Shown: positions 8,703-17,000 of the stretch, one piece after another
Numbering within the stretch: position 1 is the stretch's first letter
Layout: each line of letters begins with the position of its first letter
Source of the DNA: a virus
Length of the DNA stretch: 35,021 nt
IMG/VR virus record: IMGVR_UViG_3300008459_000172
Coordinates: 1 to 35,021 of that record
Strand: one strand, 5' to 3'
Notes under the pieces: generated by a model
Told to the model about the DNA's origin: nothing
Database searches by the model: none
What the model saw: only the letters and a program-made list of their open reading frames with translations
Made by a program: the position numbers and the translations under genes

Positions 8703-9101
8703 TTATTTAAGCCACTCCATAGGAATAACCTTATCTGCATAAATAAATCCATACTTGTTACACCAATCTGCGTAAGTAGTTTTAGATCCTTTACGAATTT
8801 TGTTTTTAGAATTTTGAAACACAAATCGAATATCTAATTCGGGATGCTGTTCTTTTATTAATATATGCTTTTTTCTGTCTTCTACAACAAATCTACCCTT
8901 TGTTTCAACAAAAATTCCATTAGGTAATCTAAAATCTGGAGTGTATTCGTGATGAGTAACTGGTTTAATGTACCGTACTTTATGCTTTTCGTACTCACCA
9001 TCTACATTGACTTGTTTTAATTGTGCATCAACAATTTCCTCAAGACCACTTCTATAACCTTTTTCCCTTGCTATTTTTAGTGTAGCTCTTCTTTTATTCA
9101 T
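8703..9101 (-). CDS. T7-type endonuclease I (Holliday-junction resolvase)
   Basis: A 132-residue protein matching phage T7 endonuclease I (gp3) in size and active-site layout. RSGLEE at 17-22 gives the N-terminal catalytic Glu (E21), YTPDF at 53-57 gives D56, and VETKG at 65-69 gives the E66-x-K68 pair. T7 uses E20, D55, E65 and K67, the same spacing shifted by one residue. The family cleaves four-way junctions and branched DNA, resolving replication and recombination intermediates before packaging. It starts 15 nt after a tail gene and precedes the primase, opening a three-gene DNA-metabolism cassette within tail genes. All expected catalytic residues are intact. Confidence 0.92.
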   Translation of the reverse strand: MNKRRATLKIAREKGYRSGLEEIVDAQLKQVNVDGEYEKHKVRYIKPVTHHEYTPDFRLPNGIFVETKGRFVVEDRKKHILIKEQHPELDIRFVFQNSKNKIRKGSKTTYADWCNKYGFIYADKVIPMEWLK

Positions 9102-9116
9102 AACTGTATATCGTTT

Positions 9117-10784
9117 TTATCTATCGTATCTTACTATAATGGTTGTATCCATATTATCTGGCAACTGTACCGGTTGACTGAGCTTACCAATCATCAAAAG
9201 TCTACCATAATCGTCATACAAACCCACAGAAGTAACAAACGGTTTAAAATTTGAACCTGATAGTATTGGTTTACACACATATTCACCTCTAATTGGATCA
9301 TTCTCAATCAACGTTGGATTTGTGCTCATAGAAAACTCACCAGGATTAACTGTGCAGGACACCTCAGTCTCCCACATTGTATGAGTACCTCTCGATTCAA
9401 CTGATAATATATCACTAAACCTTGATGGAATTGATGTGAGTGTAAACATTCCTTGATTATAAAAAACATTACCTATATTAGTGTTACCAACTCCTAACGT
9501 GTGATGTAGTATGTTAACCTCATTTTGGTTAAGATACTTATTGTATAATTTTATATTGTCAATAGTCCCATTAAAACCTCTATCTAATTTGTAAGAGTTT
9601 CCTATATAGATGTTTGACAGATTTCGTGAATCAGTGTCACAATTTATCATCACACCACTATCAGTGGAGTTTCCAATAGCACTATTTACGTGCAAGTACA
9701 TAGTAGAACCAGATCTTGTTGCAGCTACATGATATAGTGTATCAAGACTCATAGAAATGCTACTTGTTAACATGAAATTACCATCACCACCAGCATCTCT
9801 CTCAAACATTAATTTTTTACTACCCGACAAGTAGGTCAATCTGTAAGGTGCATTATTTGGTGTAGTATAGGTTATTGTGTTTCCATTCTCATCTAATCTT
9901 ATATCATCTACAACACTTTGTTTTGATATGATTATAGAGCCTGAAGGATGTGTTGGTGCTTGTGTTGGTCTTACCATTAGACTAATAGCATAGTCTTGGT
10001 TTTCAAAATTATACTTCTCTCTATACTCAGTAACAACGTTTGGTTTAATTTGAATACTTGAGCTTAAAGAAGCTGTGAAATGCATAGTTGCTCCTAACAA
10101 ATCAACATCCGTAGGATAAGGCATCATACTGCCAGTGACACTAACTACACTAATATTAGTGTATATAGACTCCATTACCCACATACCTCTATTAAAACTA
10201 CTAGTATGGTTGATAAGTCCAATGCCTGTGTATTTATACAACTCATCAAAAGGCCACTCACCTACTGGCATTCTAGTTACAGACGACGAATAGTTTGTAT
10301 AAGCTCCTCCAACAAACTGTCCATACGGTGAATAGTATTCACCATCAGCAATTTTTAAATTACCAAAACCATCATCCGAAATATTCCACTCACCCGTAAC
10401 TTCAGTAACCGATCCACTAACATAATAGGTACCGCTTATTGGAGCAATTGACCATTTAGCTTTTATATTAACAGAGCTAGGCATCACAGCCTCACCAAAC
10501 TTAGATTGAGGCAAACTTATAATATAAGCTTGATCTTCCAGAAATCTAATCTGTGTATTTATATTCCCAGAACCAAAAGAAGCTTTGTTATTACTTAAGA
10601 AATTTCTATAAAAAAGATGGTCTATTGAAGTGTGTACAACTCTCTCAAACTTCCCATTACTGGTTAGTGATTCAAGATTATCAGAGTAAGAACTACCTTG
10701 ATGAAAATAATCTCTTAGTGGATTATTTAACAAATAGTCAGTTCTAGGATTGTAGTTGGCTTTATATATTGTGTATATTGACAT
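9117..10784 (-). CDS. Tail fibre-like protein with LamG-type domain and shared C-terminal module
   Basis: A 555-residue structural protein. Residues about 258-430 form a LamG/concanavalin-like jelly roll: AISLMVRP near the start, LYHVAATRSGSTMYLHVNS in the middle and the typical closing FNGTIDNIKLYNKYLNQNEV. Such domains often bind glycans, so a receptor-binding role is plausible. The last 100 residues (about 455-555) are a module also found at the end of the protein encoded at 12158-13186: a Cys-containing strand, a FSMSTNPT segment, then SVGLYDDYGRLLMIGKLSQP. The N-terminal 60 residues contain an HTSIDHLFYR segment of the kind seen in T4-like structural proteins. The ATG overlaps the upstream stop codon (TAATG), indicating coupled translation. 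It has no enzymatic motif. Confidence 0.82.
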   Translation of the reverse strand: MSIYTIYKANYNPRTDYLLNNPLRDYFHQGSSYSDNLESLTSNGKFERVVHTSIDHLFYRNFLSNNKASFGSGNINTQIRFLEDQAYIISLPQSKFGEAVMPSSVNIKAKWSIAPISGTYYVSGSVTEVTGEWNISDDGFGNLKIADGEYYSPYGQFVGGAYTNYSSSVTRMPVGEWPFDELYKYTGIGLINHTSSFNRGMWVMESIYTNISVVSVTGSMMPYPTDVDLLGATMHFTASLSSSIQIKPNVVTEYREKYNFENQDYAISLMVRPTQAPTHPSGSIIISKQSVVDDIRLDENGNTITYTTPNNAPYRLTYLSGSKKLMFERDAGGDGNFMLTSSISMSLDTLYHVAATRSGSTMYLHVNSAIGNSTDSGVMINCDTDSRNLSNIYIGNSYKLDRGFNGTIDNIKLYNKYLNQNEVNILHHTLGVGNTNIGNVFYNQGMFTLTSIPSRFSDILSVESRGTHTMWETEVSCTVNPGEFSMSTNPTLIENDPIRGEYVCKPILSGSNFKPFVTSVGLYDDYGRLLMIGKLSQPVQLPDNMDTTIIVRYDR

Positions 10785-12079
10785 TATTGATTAAAAGTAT
10801 ACCAATTGTTTACAAAAGTACCAGTACTAACATTTATGCTTGCTGTATGATCCGCAGCATAGGTCTTACTATTACTATAAGATGCTAGATTGATTGTAGA
10901 TTTAGTGCTACCTAAAGAGACAGGATCAGACACTTCGTAAGTACCCGTGTTAACAGTAAAATATAAACTCTCATTTAAAGTATTGCTATTTCCTGCTGTA
11001 ATACTTATAACAGCATTTCCTGCGTTTAGGATTTGATTATTTCTAGTTATGGATGCTTTTTGTATAAGATTTCCTAAACCAACACCTACATAGCTTGACA
11101 AATCCAACTCACTTCCAACTTTTAACGTATTGTTATAATAGTCGTAGTAGGCATCAAAATAGATACGACCCGATCTCATAACAATATGAACTCTCTGAGT
11201 TAGGTAAGTAGAGGTGTTATAATCATAATAATCGTTGTCTAATAGAATTTCCGCAACATCAGATAAAGCAAACATAGTAACTGATACATCTCCACTTGAA
11301 AGATATAAAGTATCATCGTCAAACAAGCACCATATAGAAAAATTATCAATAGCTAGTGTGTCTGATTGATTAACAAAAAAGGTTCTTAATGCATTTGGTT
11401 TTGGACCCATTACATAAGGACCTTTATCTATAACACCTGGTGAATTTGGTTCATATAAAGCCAAATATATATCGTCTCCTGAGGAACTTCTAAACAAAGT
11501 GCATATCTTGCTTGTTGGCGTTGTATCAACTCCCCAATAATCACCAATAGCATCTGGAGCAGTGTAGTTTTGATTACCAATATATTCATACAAACCACCA
11601 CAATTAGGATCTTCCTGTATACCTGCAAAGATATTATTTGTACTTATGTCAAAGCATGCATCGTACACAACCACATCATTTACAGTAGGCAATCCATTAC
11701 TACTACCAATTGTTAGATCGCTATTATATAGGTACGCAGTGGCTCGTTCAAAGGCTAAAATTTTATCTAAACCAACACTCATTTCACCAAAAGCATAAGA
11801 TATCTTGCTTCGAGTAGCCAGTAATGCAAAGTTTTCTTCACCATCAATTCGATAAAGACTACTTAAATCAGGATCGAGTGAACTACTCCTTAATGCATAA
11901 AAAGAACCATCTCCAACACTACGATTATAGGTTTGAACAAAAAGCTCTGTAAAAGGCTCATTTGATATTGAGTTGGTAGCATAACCGTAACTCATATTCT
12001 GATCTGTCCATAACTTATAGCTACGAAACGGTGTTACCCTAATATCGGATTGATCAATACTTTTGAAAATTCCTGCCAT
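10784..12079 (-). CDS. Probable tail/fibre structural protein
   Basis: A 431-residue protein beginning MAGIFKSIDQSDIRVTPFRS, an N-terminal type I associate with structural proteins of marine T4-like phages. The body is rich in Tyr, Asp, Ser and Asn with regular short beta-strand patterns and no helices of note, no transmembrane segment and no catalytic motif. A run of similar strands between residues 60 and 330 could be a beta-propeller or sandwich, but I cannot fix the fold. Its start follows the intrinsic terminator at 12095-12125 and a TATTTATA element 4 nt upstream, so it probably begins a new transcription unit that continues into the LamG fibre gene, whose ATG overlaps its stop. A fibre or adhesin role is inferred from position. 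Confidence 0.75.
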   Translation of the reverse strand: MAGIFKSIDQSDIRVTPFRSYKLWTDQNMSYGYATNSISNEPFTELFVQTYNRSVGDGSFYALRSSSLDPDLSSLYRIDGEENFALLATRSKISYAFGEMSVGLDKILAFERATAYLYNSDLTIGSSNGLPTVNDVVVYDACFDISTNNIFAGIQEDPNCGGLYEYIGNQNYTAPDAIGDYWGVDTTPTSKICTLFRSSSGDDIYLALYEPNSPGVIDKGPYVMGPKPNALRTFFVNQSDTLAIDNFSIWCLFDDDTLYLSSGDVSVTMFALSDVAEILLDNDYYDYNTSTYLTQRVHIVMRSGRIYFDAYYDYYNNTLKVGSELDLSSYVGVGLGNLIQKASITRNNQILNAGNAVISITAGNSNTLNESLYFTVNTGTYEVSDPVSLGSTKSTINLASYSNSKTYAADHTASINVSTGTFVNNWYTFNQ

Positions 12080-12083
12080 TGCT

Positions 12084-12091
12084 TATAAATA
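12084..12091 (-). promoter_or_regulatory. TATTTATA element before the 431-residue tail gene
   Basis: Exact coding-strand TATTTATA 4 nt before the ATG at 12079, directly after the T-rich tail of the terminator. Its place between a terminator and a start fits a transcription restart point, though a start site inside the coding region would then be expected. Confidence 0.45.
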
Positions 12092-12094
12092 TAC

Positions 12095-12125
12095 TAATAA
12101 AAGAAAACCCTCTATTAAGAGGGTT
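12095..12125 (-). terminator. Rho-independent terminator after the 342-residue structural gene
   Basis: Coding strand: AACCCTC, loop TTAATA, GAGGGTT, followed by TTCTTTTATTA. The 7-bp stem is perfect and has five G/C pairs, unusual in this AT-rich DNA. It lies 33 nt after the stop codon of the gene ending at 12158. It is the only convincing intrinsic terminator in the window. Confidence 0.85.
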
Positions 12126-12132
12126 CAGTCAA

Positions 12133-12145
12133 TAGATACTATCTA
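12133..12145. repeat. Short palindrome TAGATA-C-TATCTA upstream of the terminator
   Basis: Perfect 6-bp inverted repeat around a single base, in the 78-nt gap between two tail genes. Just beyond it, at 12148-12156, the coding strand has GAACCCCTC, a near copy of the terminator's first arm that could compete for pairing. It may be an operator, an accessory RNA fold or chance. Confidence 0.35.
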
Positions 12146-12157
12146 ATGAGGGGTTCT

Positions 12158-13186
12158 TTAATAATCAAGTTTCACTTTCACCAAAGCTTCACGATTGAAT
12201 GTCTTTAACAATGGCTTGCTCAACTTAGCAACAGCCAACAATCTATTCATATCGTCATACATACCAATGGTAGTAACGTAAACACTTGGATTTCTCAACA
12301 TACTTGGATGCAAGAAAGCACCAGTACTACCAGTTACAAATGTTGGGTTATTTGAGAAGTTGAATTGAGAATTAGTAATACGCACAAAGAAATGTGTTGA
12401 TGTTACTTTTTCTTCACTACGAGCTGCAAAGTACGATGAACCAGAAATTCTAGCGGACATAGTTACATGATTGCGAGCCTGTACGGCAGAAGCTGAGTCG
12501 AAAGGTATGCCTGCGTTTGTTCTTAAATAACCAGCATGCAATACAATAATACCCTGATCAGGATAAAACAATCCGTATTGTTGTGATGATGCCGTTACTC
12601 CACCCGAACCACTGTAGATTCCAAAGACTCTACCTGCTTCGTTTATAGAATAAACTTCACCAGCACCACTACCATCTATTAAACTAATATAGCTAGTAGC
12701 CCAATTAGCAGATCCACTACCAAATCTAAGCTCCCAATTACCTGGATCAATTTTTTGACGGAATCTTGATCTTGCTACATTTAGAACAAGGATTTCATTT
12801 GCACTTGCATTATTGATTGTAAAGACCCTATCGGTAGGTGGCAACAACATATTTCTATACTGCGAGTATATAGCTCTTGATGGCGTGTCATTCGCATTAT
12901 TACCTACTGTGTTTGGATCACCTACAGAACCACTTCCAAATCTATGACCATAAGCTACAGCAAACTGTACTTGAGCATTGGTCGATGTACTAGGATCTCT
13001 ATGATAAACATTTACATAGTAATCACCAGATTGAGAAACCTGTGATGATGCCGTATAAAAACCAATTCCACTAGCATAAGATGCCGAGAATGGATTCATG
13101 TTCTCTGACCATATTGGCTGGGAGATTGTTTGAATGTCTCCCTGAATTACGTCATCTGGTAAAAAAGCCTTATATATTTCTGCCAT
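12158..13186 (-). CDS. Tail structural protein with the shared C-terminal module
   Basis: A 342-residue protein whose last 90 residues match in layout the end of the LamG fibre protein encoded at 9117-10784: FNFSNNPTFV, then TTIGMYDDMNRLLAVAKLSKP and a short basic strand. I recognise this C-terminal type from gp10-like or fibre proteins of marine T4-like phages, where it presumably mediates attachment or trimer closure. The N-terminal 250 residues are Gly/Ser/Tyr-rich beta structure without a motif I can name. The gene sits alone between two elements: a TAAAAATTAAATAA element 4 nt before its ATG and an intrinsic terminator 33 nt after its stop. It and the preceding gene (13212-13979) share the same upstream element, suggesting matched, probably strong expression. 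Confidence 0.8.
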   Translation of the reverse strand: MAEIYKAFLPDDVIQGDIQTISQPIWSENMNPFSASYASGIGFYTASSQVSQSGDYYVNVYHRDPSTSTNAQVQFAVAYGHRFGSGSVGDPNTVGNNANDTPSRAIYSQYRNMLLPPTDRVFTINNASANEILVLNVARSRFRQKIDPGNWELRFGSGSANWATSYISLIDGSGAGEVYSINEAGRVFGIYSGSGGVTASSQQYGLFYPDQGIIVLHAGYLRTNAGIPFDSASAVQARNHVTMSARISGSSYFAARSEEKVTSTHFFVRITNSQFNFSNNPTFVTGSTGAFLHPSMLRNPSVYVTTIGMYDDMNRLLAVAKLSKPLLKTFNREALVKVKLDY

Positions 13187-13190
13187 TTTG

Positions 13191-13204
13191 TTATTTAATT
13201 TTTA
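13191..13204 (-). promoter_or_regulatory. TAAAAATTAAATAA element before the 342-residue structural gene
   Basis: Exact 14-nt match to the copies before the starts at 7667 and 13979, 4 nt before the ATG at 13186, inside a 25-nt gap. Confidence 0.45.
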
Positions 13205-13211
13205 CGTTTAA

Positions 13212-13979
13212 TTATGCTCCTAAAGCACCACCTCTTGGTGGAGTTGCTGTTGGCATTGTTACATTTTGTGTTAAAAAGTTAGTAGGATCAACTGTAATTG
13301 CGATAGTCTTAAATCCACCAGTTTCATTACCAATTATGGTTAACAAAGCTCTCTTAACTGTTGTTAAATCTGCTTGTGTTTTTGGTTTTATAATAAATTT
13401 CTTACCAACAGCAGTAATAGTTTTACCTGCTGTAGTGCTTGAAGTTATCTCATCATCTAAGAAAGTACCACTAACAGTGCCCATTGAAATTAATGAACCA
13501 GCCGCTGTTTCAGTTGTAGTCGCTGTACGAGCAGATACTCCTCCATCAGGAGCAATTGCAAGAGTTGCAACTGTATCATCTGAAAGAATTACTGTATATC
13601 CTAAAGTATCATTTCCACCTTGCAAATTAACTGTTGACGGTGTTACCGTAATCTCTTGAGTAAGAGATGTAAATGTTAAAGCAGAAGGTGTAACGTCTAT
13701 TACAGGAATACCTATTGCATCCTTTGGTAAAGTTACAAGCTTATATCTAAGCATCTGAGTTTCATCAGGTAACGCTTCTAATACTGGCATATTTTCAATA
13801 ACAGCTCCATAGTAGTTTGTTCCTAATGTATGTGCTGGATTCCATAAATCGTAATCGATTTCATCATCACTTAAAGCAAATTTCGTAATGTTTAATCTAC
13901 CACCAGCAGCCAAAATTTCTCGGCCCTTGTTTGTTAAAATTGCATCTACTGTTACTGTAGAATTGTCTAGATACCCCAA
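13212..13979 (-). CDS. Virion structural protein of the MGYLDNS type, with Ig-like C-terminal part
   Basis: A 255-residue protein. Its first 45 residues (MGYLDNSTVTVDAILTNKGR, then ITKFALSDDEIDYDLWNP) follow a conserved N-terminal pattern of structural proteins in marine T4-like phages. Residues about 90-240 are beta-rich with repeated Thr/Val strands (PSALTFTSLTQEITVTPSTV, LSDDTVATLAIAPDGG), like a bacterial Ig-like domain. The start is TTG: no ATG lies in frame nearby, and the conserved N-terminus begins exactly there. An 80-nt gap separates it from the upstream gene, one of the two longest in the window. A TAAAAATTAAATAA element ends one base before the TTG. The role is probably a tail or baseplate accessory; the exact position in the virion is unknown. 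Confidence 0.8.
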   Translation of the reverse strand: MGYLDNSTVTVDAILTNKGREILAAGGRLNITKFALSDDEIDYDLWNPAHTLGTNYYGAVIENMPVLEALPDETQMLRYKLVTLPKDAIGIPVIDVTPSALTFTSLTQEITVTPSTVNLQGGNDTLGYTVILSDDTVATLAIAPDGGVSARTATTTETAAGSLISMGTVSGTFLDDEITSSTTAGKTITAVGKKFIIKPKTQADLTTVKRALLTIIGNETGGFKTIAITVDPTNFLTQNVTMPTATPPRGGALGA

Positions 13980-13980
13980 T

Positions 13981-13994
13981 TTATTTAATTTTTA
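13981..13994 (-). promoter_or_regulatory. TAAAAATTAAATAA element before the TTG-start structural gene
   Basis: Exact 14-nt match to the copies before 7667 and 13186, one base before the TTG at 13979. It lies at the end of an 80-nt gap (13980-14059) that is otherwise A/T-rich with no hairpin terminator that I can see. Confidence 0.45.
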
Positions 13995-14059
13995 ATGTTA
14001 ATAATGTGTGAATTTTAATTTTCCTTATTTTATTATAAGTATCACTAATTTCAAAAAAA

Positions 14060-17000
14060 TTATACAATCTCAAAAGTTCCTAATGGACTAGGAGATGTTT
14101 GTAGCCCTCTACCACCACCAGTAACTATTTTTACAACAGGACCACCATCTATAGTGTCAGGACTATTTACATTCCAATCTGGTGATGTGAGTTTACAACC
14201 ATCATATCTTGCATTCCTCATACCATAGCTATCAACTAAGTGAAAATCCTGAGTCTCAGCTCTGTAGTTTAAACATTCTAATTGAACATTTAAGATTGAC
14301 ATAGCACCGCCATCTAAAGTGAAAGAACCAATACAATCAAAATAAAGATATGGACCAGTTGCTTTTATGATTGCTGTTGCTGTAGTATCGTTGCTTACTG
14401 TAGCTATCACATTAGCGTCCGAGCCACCAGCACGTAAGGTTACAGAAGGTATAGTGTCTCCTACATTCACAACAGAACAAGAAACTCTATAAGTTACTTT
14501 ATACAATAAGTTGTATGTAGATAAATCTTCTTCTTTATAAAAGAAGGCTGGCACTTTAGCAGACGCCGTCACAGCACCTTGAGCACCAACAACCTCAAAC
14601 CTTAAACCAAAACTACTCGATAAAGACCAATAAGCTGTACTATTGTATGTATCTACAACATTTCCAGCTACCGTCGTTGTTCCAAACACTAAACCATAGT
14701 GTAGTGTCCAATCGCTATCTTGAAGCTTAGAAGCACTATCGAAAGTGACTAAAGAGCCAGTCTGAAATGCTTTTTTACCATATATGTTAACGTCTGTAAC
14801 GTCTGATGTTAAATTTGAAATACCACTTCTATGACTTGTCATAATAACAGGACATAGTGCTTCGTGATAGTCATAACGGCTACTAGTAATCCAGTAAGGC
14901 TCGGATCTTGTTGGACCACTACCACTTGTAGCATAGGTCATAAAAACATATTGCGAACCTTCATAACGAACATTACGACCATAAGCAGTTTCACCAACCT
15001 CGATAGTATCAGTGTACTCATCAACACTACCAACTTGATTATACTCATTTGCAGAACCAGACAATCTTAAAATAACACCATCAATACCACCAACAACATT
15101 TGAGACAGCAAAATCATCTCCATCAACACTAATAATATCTTCTGGTATTCTTATACCTTGTCGAACACTCTCAAATTCTCTATCTGGATATTGAATAATA
15201 TCGTTATACTCTCTTAACTGTTGCTCATCACCACTAATCCGCAAATAAACACCATCATTACTACTTATAACAGCTTCTGGTACATAAACTGGACTATCTC
15301 TAAAAGGCTCTCCATCACCATCAGACACAAATCCGTCAACAAATATTACACTATCTGGTATATCGATAGAACTCGAATAGTGCAACTCTTCAATTGATGG
15401 TGTTTTTGTAGGTACCTTACTTCTATGAAGTAGGTGTGGCTCTATTACTAAACCAACTTGAGCATTTGCTCGATATGGTATAAACTTCTTTATTATTTTA
15501 AATAACGCAGCATCGTAGTGTCTTAATAATCTAATGTAATTTTGAACAGCTCCCTTACCACTATACTTTTTAAAATATTCGAAGTTTAACGATTGTAGAT
15601 CTGGATAATAGTCTAATCCTAAGTGTGATGGATCACCAACATAATCATCCAAACTCAAACCACCAAACTGCTCAGCAATATCCTGATTAGTTTCATTTGT
15701 AGGTGAAAAATAAACTCCAAGTCTAGAACTATCAGGTGGATTATTGTCTGTTAAAGCTTTTTCAACTTTTATATTTGGATAAAGTTGATTTACGCCTGCT
15801 GTTATAGTCTCATCTATTCTAATCTTATTGCTAATACTGCGATTAGCACCCATATCAGGCCACTCCATAGAATGAATCTCAACAATAGGTTCATAAAGTG
15901 GAGATCTTAGTCTGTGAAAGGTAGCTGTTTTTGCTGTGATACTGTCACCAAATGTATTGCTGGATTGATCTGGATGTTGCGATCCAAAACTAGAAGTTAA
16001 GCCAAAGTCAATTTTTCTGTTATCAGAACCTAAACAAAGTCTAAAGCTAAGATCATAAAAACTTGAAGTACTTCCTGTGAATCCTTGTATTGGATTACCT
16101 TGAAAATTAGTTGGAGCTAATGCTTGATTATCTAATATAGAATTTTCTAAAGAGGTTTTCCAATATCTAAACTCCTGTATACTACCAGTAAACAGTGTCA
16201 TGGAACTAGAATCATTTACTGTATACGACCCAGATCCAGGAATCCATAAAGTTCCAGATGTTATGAAACTACTGTTGTAAGAGCTGCTTGTTAAACCGTT
16301 TATAGATAAGCTAGCTGTTTGAGTTGATACTACCTTTTCGTAATTGGTTTTTTTAACAATTAATGTATACGTTTGATTAATATTGATAGAATCATCTTCT
16401 ATGTCTCTTTGTAGAGTTATACTATGAAAGGTTCCATCATATATTGAGGAACTAACACTAGCTGTTGCCCAACCAGCACTACCACTTAAATAAAATCCTA
16501 CATACTGATAACCGTTATTATCTGTGTGAGTTTTGATCTTCCACTTATTTGGAACTTCTATTATACTTTGTTCCTTTGTTTGGTTTTTTACCATTTTAAC
16601 TCTTAGTTGAGTTGCCATAGGTACTAAACTATTTTCCAAAGGTTTCCATGGAATACTTATTAATTCTGTTGGATCTCCAGTACTATAAGATGAGCTGCCA
16701 TACACAGCAGAACCATATAAGGAAGTTACTCCAACACCACCATAACCAACTTGTAAAGCATAGTTAAACCTATCATGCACAAAGTCGGTCTTTGTATCAA
16801 AATCAGGCTCAACTCCACCATATTCTCTAATTCTTAAGATTGTTCTCGGAATACCAAAACAATTTATTAAAGCTCTTAACCCTCTATCAGTACCTTTTGT
16901 TTTTAGCAAGTAGGGTAGATTGTTAATAATACGTTTCCAAATTTCTCTTGTTTTATCCTCTGTACTGGTTCCAAAAGTTGAGACCATAGAGCCAGATACA

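Noticed and set aside
13081-13659. A 192-codon open frame on the plus strand
   Set aside because: It lies antisense across two clear structural genes, has an odd Val/Pro-rich composition and no supporting neighbours; it is a shadow frame.
13980-14059. Small RNA or tRNA in the 80-nt gap
   Set aside because: The gap is nearly all A/T with no cloverleaf or stable stem; only the 14-nt element stands out.
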